Positions 1 to 6,325 of a stretch of 15,482 nucleotides of DNA are shown here, piece by piece. A model generated the notes under the pieces. That model was not told the origin of the DNA and searched no databases. It worked only from the letters and a program-made list of their open reading frames with translations. The DNA comes from Methanimicrococcus sp. Its GTDB lineage: Archaea > Halobacteriota > Methanosarcinia > Methanosarcinales > Methanosarcinaceae. Numbering within the stretch: position 1 is the first letter of the stretch; each line of letters begins with the position of its first letter. Made by a program: the position numbers and the translations under genes. The DNA is taken from positions 1-15,482 of the forward strand of contig WRDC01000020.1 in NCBI GenBank assembly GCA_009783635.1. Reading direction: 5' to 3'.

Positions 1-1
1 A

Positions 2-496
2 GTTTTGTCCAAAGGCATTTGCGCCGAACACGGAAAAGTGAAGGGAAAATATGACCTCCGCATCAAAGCCGTTTTTGACGACGGCGCCCGCGCTCACGAA
101 ACCGTCATGAACTGTGCCATGACAGAAAAAGTCCTCGGCATTACACTGGAAGACGCCGTTTTAATGGCGACGGAAACATTGGACCCCGAATGCGTCAATG
201 ATTTGATCAAAAGAGAATTTCTCGGAAAATATTACGACGTCCGCGGATTCAAAACGGACCGGTTCATTATTGCCGAAAGCGTTGAGCCCGCGAATCCCGC
301 AAGCCCGCAAGAAGCAGTGTTTCTTCGGGAACTGATCGAAGAAGAGCTGAAAATGAAAGCCGGAGCCGATGAGGTACCGACCGGAGCCGATTCTGAAATC
401 GTTTCCGATTTTGAAGAATTTGAACGGATGCTGGCGTCGATGGAGACATCTGATGACGCGGAAGAGATGGATTTTGCCGGCCGCGGGGTGATTTAA
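2..496 (+). CDS. Replication protein A (RPA), C-terminal part, cut by the window edge
   Basis: This is the C-terminal part of a single-strand DNA-binding protein of the archaeal RPA type, acting in replication, recombination and repair. The frame is open to the left edge (Val-Leu precede the first in-window TTG), so the true start lies upstream and the TTG at 5 should not be used. The visible part begins with Cys-Ala-Glu-His, which fits the second half of an RPA zinc finger whose first cysteine pair would lie outside the window. The GKYDLRIKAVFDDG segment that follows is typical of the terminal OB-type domain of these proteins. An acidic tail rich in Asp and Glu closes the protein. The stop codon directly abuts the ATG of the next gene, so the two are co-transcribed. 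The family call is firm; which paralogue it is cannot be told from this fragment. Confidence 0.85.
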   Translation, partial: VLSKGICAEHGKVKGKYDLRIKAVFDDGARAHETVMNCAMTEKVLGITLEDAVLMATETLDPECVNDLIKREFLGKYYDVRGFKTDRFIIAESVEPANPASPQEAVFLRELIEEELKMKAGADEVPTGADSEIVSDFEEFERMLASMETSDDAEEMDFAGRGVI

Positions 497-1066
497 ATGC
501 CCGGCTATTTCAGAGAAATCGCTGTCCGTATGTTTGCCAAAGAATTGAAAGAGTCAAACATGATGTACCGCGAAGACGAAGAACAATACGCGCCGCAGTA
601 TGTTTTGACGCCGACGGGCGCAAAAGCCAACCGCGTATTGATTTCCGGCGTTTTGACGGAATCTGAAAACATCGGCCTCGGCGCAGAATATTACAAAGCC
701 CGGATTTCCGACCCGACCGGCACATTTACGGTTTACGCCGGACAATATCAGGCGGAAGCCTCGCGCTTTTTGGCGGAAGCGCAAACCCCCTCATTTGTGA
801 TGGTCGTCGGAAAAGTGACCGCCTTCAAAGCGGATGACGGTAAAATGATTCTCTCCGTCCGCCCGGAACACATTCAGACAGTCACCCGAAAAGACAGAGA
901 TATCTGGATTTTGGAAACGGCCAAAAAGACTTATGAAAGAGTGACGGTTTCCGAACAGGAAGAGCCGGACAATGAAAATGTCAAAAACGCGTTGGAGCAT
1001 TACAGCCCCGACTTTGCCGAATACCGCAATATGATTTCAAAAGCATTGGAAACGATATCGGCATAA
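497..1066 (+). CDS. RPA-associated OB-fold protein (COG3390 type)
   Basis: A 189-residue protein of the archaeal RPA-associated family. An OB-fold-like segment spans roughly residues 40-130 (TGAKANRVLISGVLTESENI, then an SDPTGTFTVYAG strand pair, then a VGKV strand). In haloarchaea, RPA genes are paired with such partner genes and the products act together in DNA repair; that is known for relatives, and the same role is inferred here. The ATG follows the RPA stop codon with no gap. A GGTGA Shine-Dalgarno sequence sits about six bases upstream inside the end of the RPA gene, which supports translational coupling and fixes the start. No membrane segment or signal peptide is visible. A GC-rich hairpin lies just downstream. 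Confidence 0.85.
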   Translation: MPGYFREIAVRMFAKELKESNMMYREDEEQYAPQYVLTPTGAKANRVLISGVLTESENIGLGAEYYKARISDPTGTFTVYAGQYQAEASRFLAEAQTPSFVMVVGKVTAFKADDGKMILSVRPEHIQTVTRKDRDIWILETAKKTYERVTVSEQEEPDNENVKNALEHYSPDFAEYRNMISKALETISA

Positions 1067-1083
1067 GCATTCATTAAAAGTTT

Positions 1084-1120
1084 ACGGCCGGCGCCTCAGG
1101 CTCCGGTCGTCATTTTCTCT
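1084..1120 (+). terminator. Hairpin terminator after the RPA operon
   Basis: Arms ACGGCCGG (1084-1091) and CCGGTCGT (1103-1110) pair with one G-T wobble around an 11-base loop. A pyrimidine-rich stretch (CATTTTCTCTTC) follows. It lies 18 bases after the stop of the RPA-associated gene and before the convergent regulator gene, where a terminator is expected. The T-tract is short, so efficiency is uncertain. Confidence 0.6.
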
Positions 1121-1163
1121 TCAAAAATTGTGAGCAAAGGAAAGCGGAGGATGTAATTTTTTT

Positions 1164-2321
1164 TCAGACATCACTGCCGTCTTTTAAACGCCACATGAAA
1201 TCGCCGCTTTGAAGGTATTTTTCCACCATTTTTTTCTCCTCGAAATTCATCAGACGCGGCAAAACCAAAGACGGGGCGTGGCCCGTCGTGTGACAAAGCT
1301 CGGCGGCGGTCATATCTTCTTTGAGAAGGCGGAACAAAATATCCAAATCCACTTTGTCGTCGGACAGTTGCGTCGCGTAATGGACAAATAAATTCATCAA
1401 ACGGCTTTGGCGAACCGTCAAATCTTCCTGAAGGCGGGAAAGCTCCTGCTGCTCTTCCCAAAGAGTGTCCAAATCATCCCGGACGTTAAAAATCCGTGAC
1501 AAGAAATATCCTTCGCGGCTTTGAAGGCGGCTTGGCTCCGCTTCGCCGCCGGCGTCCGGTTTTTCACCGCTTTTCCCGGATTTCTTTTTCGCCTCCCGAG
1601 TCACCCCCCGCCGGTTCGGAAAAATGATTTCGGGTTCGTGTTTTTCGTAGGCGTCATCGTCATAAACGGAATTGAGTTCATCTTCGGAAAGCCATTTACT
1701 TTTTTCATCCGAAAACGGAGCGTCCGCCGCCGGCCCCAAATATTTCCTGCCGGCGTCGCCGTGCAAAAGTCCGACGTGTTCATAAAAGGGATGAGACGGA
1801 CCGATGATTTCAATCGTAAAGCTGCCGCCTTCGTCATCTCCGCGCTCTCCGTCGCCGCCGTCTCTGTCGCCGCCGTCTCTGTCTCCGCCGTCTCTGTCTC
1901 CGCCGTCCTTTGCCGCATAAAACGGCGCCAGATGGATAACGGGGCCGGTCGGAATATCTTTCGTTTTCTTAGATTTCCTTTTGCTCTTCGGCGCGTCAAA
2001 GGAAAGCGACAGAGAATAAACGGGGTCTTCGGGCATTTCCAATTTGATGTTGTTCACATGAACGGAATAAGAATAAGGAGAAACGGAAACTTCCAGCCGG
2101 AGACTTTTTGAAATGCTGTAATATTTGCGCCGCTGGGAGTCGGTGCTGCTTTCAATGAGACGGGAATTTTCAAGAAGCGACAGATGGCCGATAACGGCTT
2201 TCGGTGAAACGTTGAGACGGGTTGTGATTTCACTGACATAATAAGGGCGTTCGGCAAGTAAGGCAATGATTTTACGCCGGTTTTCATTTCCCAAAATATC
2301 TAAAAATTCGGAAGGCTCCAT
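1164..2321 (-). CDS. ArsR-like winged-helix regulator with a GGDRD repeat linker and a second C-terminal winged-helix-like domain
   Basis: A 385-residue soluble transcription regulator. Residues 5-70 form an ArsR-like winged helix (FLDILGNENRRKIIALLAE, then the recognition-helix region LNVSPKAVIGHLSLLE and an arginine-rich wing ending in RRKYYSIS). A basic stretch (about 111-121) is followed by an in-frame GGDRD pentapeptide repeat (139-157). After a charged, poorly conserved-looking middle comes a helical, probably coiled-coil stretch (about 280-322). Residues 324-385 look like a second winged helix (ILFRLLKEDMTAAEL, LVLPRLMNFEEKKMVEKYL, FMWRLKDG). A GGGTGA ribosome site lies just upstream of the ATG. 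It follows the radical SAM gene by 43 bases on the same strand and is probably the last gene of that run. A role as its regulator is inferred from position only; the ligand is unknown. Confidence 0.75.
   Translation of the reverse strand: MEPSEFLDILGNENRRKIIALLAERPYYVSEITTRLNVSPKAVIGHLSLLENSRLIESSTDSQRRKYYSISKSLRLEVSVSPYSYSVHVNNIKLEMPEDPVYSLSLSFDAPKSKRKSKKTKDIPTGPVIHLAPFYAAKDGGDRDGGDRDGGDRDGGDGERGDDEGGSFTIEIIGPSHPFYEHVGLLHGDAGRKYLGPAADAPFSDEKSKWLSEDELNSVYDDDAYEKHEPEIIFPNRRGVTREAKKKSGKSGEKPDAGGEAEPSRLQSREGYFLSRIFNVRDDLDTLWEEQQELSRLQEDLTVRQSRLMNLFVHYATQLSDDKVDLDILFRLLKEDMTAAELCHTTGHAPSLVLPRLMNFEEKKMVEKYLQSGDFMWRLKDGSDV
1851..1908 (-). repeat. In-frame 15-bp tandem repeat inside the regulator gene
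   Basis: Units begin at 1851, 1866, 1881 and 1896 (GTCGCCGCCGTCTCT on the plus strand). Copies 3 and 4 carry a G-to-T change, and the fourth is incomplete. On the minus strand each unit encodes Gly-Gly-Asp-Arg-Asp. The period is a multiple of three, so copy-number change would leave the reading frame intact. Confidence 0.95.
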
Positions 2322-2364
2322 TCAAATCACCCTTAAAATAACTAAAATGTTTAACTATTTACGA

Positions 2365-3564
2365 TTATTGGAAACGGTCCTCGTATTCTTCCCGAAATCC
2401 GGAATCACGCATCAGGCAGCTCTTCCCTTTGGAATAAGCCGGGTCGGCGCGGATTTTTTTCCACGCGTTTTGAACGGCATGACGGCCGGATTTAACGCAG
2501 CCATACGGAATCGGCACACAAGAACAGGGAAGGATGTTCCCTTCCGGCGTAATGTGAAGCCAGTGACGGCCGGCCATGCAGCCGAACTCGTTGATCACGA
2601 GCGGTCCCGAAAAAATTTTCGGGCAGGCCGGATCCGAACGGCATTCATTTACAAATTTTTCAAACAGGTTGTGCTGTTCCGCCGTCAAAATGCCATCGCG
2701 TTGATTCAGCCAACGGCCGGTCGGGACGATTTCATAAAAAGAAAGTTCATGGACGCCGGTTTCAATCGCCAGCCGCTTCACGGCTTCCAAATCATTGACA
2801 TTATGCGGCGCCAAAACGACATACATGTTTACCAAAAGTCCGGCTTTGAGCGCATTTTGAATGCCTTCCGCCGCTTTTTTAAAAATACCGGAAACGCCGC
2901 GCATTTCGTCATGTTTTTCTTCATACGGGCTGTCGATGCTGACACTGATCGAATATAAGCCGGCTTTCTTCAGTGAAACGGCTTTTTCTTCCGTGAGTCC
3001 GGCGCCGGAAGTGAACAGACAGGCAATCGCTTTTTCCGGGTCAACGTAAGAAATCAGCTCTTCCAAACCAACGTAACCGAGCGGTTCTCCGCCGTCAAAA
3101 ATGATATTCGTGGCGCCGGCTTCGATCGCCTGATCCACGGCGTCTTTCGTTTCATCGACGGTCAGCTTGGAATGATTGTTTTTATTGGGCAGCGCACAGT
3201 GCAGGCAACGGTTTGGGCACTCTTCCGTAATTGAAATTGTCACCTGCTCGGGCCGGTATTGGCCGAATGCGGCTTTCATGCGCCCCGCAACCATTCTTTT
3301 GAAAGCGGGGGAGGGGACCGGCGGCATCCAAGTGGAATAAATGAGAGCGTTTGGATATTGCCGCCCGTAGCCGGCATGGAGGAGACCGGCGGTTTGCCCG
3401 CGCAGCTCGGCAATGTATTTTTGGTTATCAAAAAAAGACATTTCTTTTGACACCGCCCGGCCTAAGACGGGAGAGAGAAGACCGCTTGCGGTCACTTTTG
3501 TCAATCCGTCTTTCGGCTCGATATCCGCCCGAAAGACCGGATTTTTGTAAATCGGATACTTCAT
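2365..3564 (-). CDS. Radical SAM protein with a SPASM-like C-terminal cysteine cluster
   Basis: A 399-residue radical SAM enzyme, unknown substrate. The signature CPNRCLHC gives C116, C120 and C123, the CX3CX2C ligands of the SAM-cleaving 4Fe-4S cluster. DGGEP (157-161) is the GGE motif for SAM binding. SISVSIDSP (205-213) and NMYVVLAPHN (246-255) are typical later barrel strands. Downstream cysteines at 329, 347, 349, 356 and 383, around HITPEGNILPCSC, resemble a SPASM or Twitch region for auxiliary clusters, but the spacing is not the canonical one. About 100 residues precede the SAM motif (LIYSTWMPPVPSPAFKRM), which I do not recognise. It follows the reductase-like gene after a 158-bp repeat-filled spacer and precedes the regulator by 43 bases. 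A peptide or small-molecule modification role is possible; a link to the neighbouring prenyl enzymes is inference. Confidence 0.85.
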   Translation of the reverse strand: MKYPIYKNPVFRADIEPKDGLTKVTASGLLSPVLGRAVSKEMSFFDNQKYIAELRGQTAGLLHAGYGRQYPNALIYSTWMPPVPSPAFKRMVAGRMKAAFGQYRPEQVTISITEECPNRCLHCALPNKNNHSKLTVDETKDAVDQAIEAGATNIIFDGGEPLGYVGLEELISYVDPEKAIACLFTSGAGLTEEKAVSLKKAGLYSISVSIDSPYEEKHDEMRGVSGIFKKAAEGIQNALKAGLLVNMYVVLAPHNVNDLEAVKRLAIETGVHELSFYEIVPTGRWLNQRDGILTAEQHNLFEKFVNECRSDPACPKIFSGPLVINEFGCMAGRHWLHITPEGNILPCSCVPIPYGCVKSGRHAVQNAWKKIRADPAYSKGKSCLMRDSGFREEYEDRFQ

Positions 3565-3592
3565 GATTCTTCAAGACATCTTTTTGTATCAG

Positions 3593-3690
3593 TCACTTTT
3601 GGACAGTCACTTTTGAGCAATCACTTTTGAGCAGTCACTTTTGAGCAGTCACTTTTGAGCAATCACTTTTGAGCAGTCACTTTTGACAAT
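3593..3690. repeat. 14-bp tandem repeat, 7 copies
   Basis: TCACTTTTGAGCAG-type units start at 3593, 3607, 3621, 3635, 3649, 3663 and 3677. The first has GGACAG and the last GACAAT in place of GAGCAG, so the ends are degenerate and the middle is uniform with an A/G alternation. The array fills most of the spacer between the radical SAM gene and the reductase-like gene. Confidence 0.95.
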
Positions 3691-3696
3691 GCAATT

Positions 3697-3734
3697 GCCT
3701 GTTTCACCTGTTTCTGCCTGTTTCACCTGTTTCT
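3697..3734. repeat. 19-bp perfect duplication across the reductase stop codon
   Basis: GCCTGTTTCACCTGTTTCT occurs at 3697-3715 and again at 3716-3734 without mismatch. The second copy holds the stop codon and last codons of the minus-strand reductase gene, and the first copy lies in the spacer. Each unit also contains an internal near-repeat of CCTGTTTC. Confidence 0.95.
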
Positions 3735-4916
3735 GAAAAGCGCGCCCATTTTTAAAATCGAAGACGGTTTTTTCTGAATCATCAGCGACAAAACGGAAAG
3801 GCCCTGATTCACGGTGCTGCCTTTAATCAAAGAAGAAACATCTTCGTTTTCAAAGATTTCAAAGAGCTCATCGATTTCCGTATCATCCATTTTTCGAAGC
3901 GTTTCCAAGCCGAGACGGCCGAAAAAGTGTTCAGTGTACAAAGAACTGCGCCAGTTTGACCTGTATTGAGACAGCGCGCGTTCGGAACAATCGCCCTTGG
4001 CAATCGAGGCTGCGCCGACTTTCCCGGCGATTTGGCCGGCGTGCATTGCATAACTGATGCCGGACTGGCCGGCGGCGCCGCCGACAACCATCACGTTGCC
4101 GGCATAAGTTTGATGGGGAATGGTGACGATGGGGTCGCCGGCGCTCTTGGAATCAATGATTTCAAATTCGTCGTCGGCGATGTTTTTGATGTTCTTAAAA
4201 CGGCTGACCCATGAATCCGAAAACGAGGAAACGTTTTGGCCGTAATGGCGGACATAAACGCCGATTGAGGCAATATCGCCGCCGCGGGGCAGATAGCTGG
4301 ATTTCCAGCCGGGCGCGTGGCTGCCGACAAAATATTCGGCAAAGCCTGATTCGCCGATACCGGGCGCTTTTATTGTCAATTCCGTTCCCCAGGCAATGTC
4401 TTCCGGATGCCTCATTGTGTTTAAGCCGAGCGTGCGGGCGCTTTTGGACCGGATGCCGTCGGCAATGATAACAATCTTTGCTTTAACGCTTCCGGCTTCA
4501 TTTTCATGATTGCCGGAGGCCGTTTTTAAAAGAATGCCCGAATCCTTTCGGCGAAGATTTATAACTTCGGTGCCGGTTTCAATATTGACGCCTTCGGAAA
4601 GGGCTTTTTTCTCATAAAATTGGTCAAACTTGGATTTGTCGATCGCGTAACCGCGTGTCTTCACTTTGATTTTGTGACCGGCGGGAGAAAGCAGTTTCAT
4701 GCCTTTAATATTGTGAACAATGTAAGAGGGATCGGCTTTTTCGCCCGTAATGTCCATCATTCCTTTGAAAAAAGAATTGGCCGGATGCGCGTCTTCGCCG
4801 ATGGTCGCTTTCTTTTCAAACAGGGTCACCTTTGCGCCGCCGAGAGCCGCATATCTGGCGGCCATCAAGCCGGCGGGGGACGCGCCGATGACTGCAATAT
4901 CAGTTTTTATCGCCAT
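3723..4916 (-). CDS. Geranylgeranyl-reductase-like FAD-dependent oxidoreductase, divergent
   Basis: A 397-residue flavoprotein of the GGR/ChlP group, enzymes that hydrogenate isoprenoid chains of archaeal lipids or chlorophyll. Visible marks are the N-terminal Rossmann motif GASPAG (11-16), an acidic residue ending the second strand (LFEKK, E34), YAIDKSKFDQF (90-100) matching the family's DRxxFD segment with Lys for Arg, and ADGIRS (152-157). Two motifs deviate. The usual GDAAG FAD motif reads GGAAG (279-283), and the substrate-side PxxYxWxFP motif reads PGWKSSYLP (202-210). The start is supported by AGGCGA upstream of the ATG. It lies between UbiA and radical SAM genes on one strand. It may reduce the prenyl tail made by the neighbouring enzyme rather than bulk membrane lipid; that is inference. 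No transmembrane helix is apparent. Confidence 0.75.
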   Translation of the reverse strand: MAIKTDIAVIGASPAGLMAARYAALGGAKVTLFEKKATIGEDAHPANSFFKGMMDITGEKADPSYIVHNIKGMKLLSPAGHKIKVKTRGYAIDKSKFDQFYEKKALSEGVNIETGTEVINLRRKDSGILLKTASGNHENEAGSVKAKIVIIADGIRSKSARTLGLNTMRHPEDIAWGTELTIKAPGIGESGFAEYFVGSHAPGWKSSYLPRGGDIASIGVYVRHYGQNVSSFSDSWVSRFKNIKNIADDEFEIIDSKSAGDPIVTIPHQTYAGNVMVVGGAAGQSGISYAMHAGQIAGKVGAASIAKGDCSERALSQYRSNWRSSLYTEHFFGRLGLETLRKMDDTEIDELFEIFENEDVSSLIKGSTVNQGLSVLSLMIQKKPSSILKMGALFRNR

Positions 4917-4969
4917 ATGAATCGCCTTTGGTTTTTTATCTTTAATTTGTCTTAATTTGTTTAATTCAG

Positions 4970-5032
4970 TCTTAAATTAAAAATTAAAATTAAAAATTAA
5001 AATTAATATTGAAAATTAAAATAGAAATTAAT
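4970..5032. repeat. AT-rich TTAAAATTAAAA-type microrepeat run
   Basis: A stretch of nearly pure A and T made of alternating ATTAAAA and ATTAAAAA words, then degenerate copies broken by ATATTG. It abuts the 13-bp array and lies 50-120 bases upstream of the reductase-like gene. It may contain that gene's promoter TATA element, but the composition makes any single box ambiguous. Confidence 0.8.
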
Positions 5033-5084
5033 ATTGAATCACTCTATTGAAGCACTCTATTGAATCACTTTATTGAATCACTCT
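5033..5084. repeat. 13-bp tandem repeat, 4 copies
   Basis: ATTGAATCACTCT units begin at 5033, 5046, 5059 and 5072, with single substitutions in copies 2 (T to G) and 3 (C to T). The array ends 13 bases before the stop codon of the UbiA gene. The core AATCACT is shared with arrays at 3593 and 14826. Confidence 0.95.
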
Positions 5085-5097
5085 GTTATAAATCCGG

Positions 5098-6048
5098 TCA
5101 AACGCCGAAAATCAAATTTGTTAAACTCATGTAGCCGCCGGCGTAAATGAGCAGAAGCACATCAATAATCATCGCCGAAAACATGACGCCGCGGTAATTG
5201 GAACCTTCGACAAATAATTTCCCGCCGAGCTCCGGCTCGGGGGCTTTGATGAAACGAACACAGCGCCAAAGCATCCAAATACCCGACACCAGCGCAATCA
5301 GGAAATAAACGGGACCCAAACCCGCCGCATAACCGATTGCAAGCGAAAGCAAAACGCCGACCACCCAAATCGCTAAAATGAATTTGGACGTCAGCGGGAT
5401 GCCGTAAGTGACGGGCAGCGTCGGCGCGCCTTTTGCGCGGTCTCCTTCCACGTCGCGGCACACACCGGCCAGCGTAAAACCCCAGTCCGTCATACAAATC
5501 ATTAAACCAAACAGCAAGCCGGACAGCGGAAGCAGATACGGGCTGGCGGCCGGCATTAAAAAGCCTGCCGGGTCGATCGCCAGCCAAATGCCGACAGGTA
5601 CCAAACCGTAAGCAATCCCGACAGAAATGAAAGAAAACGGCGTTTTTCGTTTCAAAACAACCGTGTAAAGCGTGATAACGGAGGTTGCAATAATCAGGAT
5701 AACAAAAGCTTCAAGGTTCAAATAAACGGCGCAAGCTGTTGAAATCAAACCCAAAAGAAGGGCGTAAAAAAATGCCGAACGCTTTGAAATGTCATGAGAC
5801 GGGAGCGGGCGGTCCGGCAGGTTGATGGTATCAATATCAATGTCAACGACGTCATTAAATGTGTAAGCGCTGGTAATCGCGCAGAAACCGCCAATCGTCG
5901 CCAAAACAAAAGGCAATAATTCAGGCAGCGCCCCCGTTGCAAAGTAGGCGGCAAGAATGGCAGCCGCTGCCGGAAGCGTAATGTCCATAAACATGATGGG
6001 GGGACGGAGTAATGTGACATAAGCTTTAATTTTGCTCGTTATTGACAT
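5098..6048 (-). CDS. UbiA-family prenyltransferase (chlorophyll-synthase-like)
   Basis: A 316-residue polytopic membrane enzyme transferring a prenyl chain from a diphosphate to an acceptor. The first aspartate motif is NDVVDIDID (65-73, fitting NDxxDxxxD) followed by INLPDRPLPS; the second is CRDVEGDRAKGAPTLPV (197-213). The pattern DVEGDR...TLPV resembles chlorophyll synthase and quinone-type UbiA proteins more than the REIxKDxED pattern of DGGGP synthase, though lipid synthesis cannot be excluded. About eight or nine hydrophobic segments are visible. I chose the ATG at 6048 (MSITSKIKAYVTLLRPP) because family members start close to this LLRP segment. An upstream in-frame start at 6096 would add 16 residues of basic, non-family sequence. 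A weak GGT element precedes the chosen ATG. The GGR-like and radical SAM genes follow on the same strand. Confidence 0.85.
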   Translation of the reverse strand: MSITSKIKAYVTLLRPPIMFMDITLPAAAAILAAYFATGALPELLPFVLATIGGFCAITSAYTFNDVVDIDIDTINLPDRPLPSHDISKRSAFFYALLLGLISTACAVYLNLEAFVILIIATSVITLYTVVLKRKTPFSFISVGIAYGLVPVGIWLAIDPAGFLMPAASPYLLPLSGLLFGLMICMTDWGFTLAGVCRDVEGDRAKGAPTLPVTYGIPLTSKFILAIWVVGVLLSLAIGYAAGLGPVYFLIALVSGIWMLWRCVRFIKAPEPELGGKLFVEGSNYRGVMFSAMIIDVLLLIYAGGYMSLTNLIFGV

Positions 6049-6204
6049 AATATTTACCTGAATATCTCTGAACCGGCGCCCTTTCAACCGCGGCATTCCT
6101 CAAAACCCTATGAAAGCATTATTGGCCGGATTTTTCAAATCTCTTTTTTTGTTTTTTGGCGGAAGCGAAAAAAACCGCCATTCTCAGAAAAATTGAACAG
6201 ATTA

Positions 6205-6243
6205 AGTAACACTGAGTAACATAAAGTAACTAACCAAAGTAAC
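6205..6243. repeat. AGTAAC direct repeats at 10-bp spacing upstream of the UbiA gene
   Basis: AGTAAC occurs at 6205, 6215, 6225 and 6238; the first three are exactly one helical turn apart. On the gene's strand the word is GTTACT. It lies 160-195 bases upstream of the chosen UbiA start, in the 277-bp spacer after tgtA. It could be a regulator-binding array on one face of the helix, or simply another short tandem array. Confidence 0.75.
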
Positions 6244-6325
6244 GGTTTAAATCATTTAAAACTATTTGCATCTATACGCTTTGCATATGATTTTTTAAAA
6301 GGTGACCGCTATTTTCGGCCTTTCG

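Noticed and set aside
5..7. TTG as the start of the first gene
   Set aside because: The frame is open upstream and the protein starts in the middle of a zinc-finger motif, so the true start is outside the window.
1521..2111. A 196-residue plus-strand open frame opposite the regulator
   Set aside because: Its composition is a Phe/Arg/Val-rich mirror of the sense gene, including a VAAVS echo of the repeat; no family features.
2266..2958. A 230-residue open frame on the plus strand opposite the radical SAM gene
   Set aside because: It is antisense to a gene with clear catalytic motifs and shows no family features; it is a frame shadow from codon bias.
3593..3690. CRISPR array
   Set aside because: Units are directly adjacent at a constant 14 bp with no unique spacers, and no cas gene is present. 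The same holds for the other arrays.
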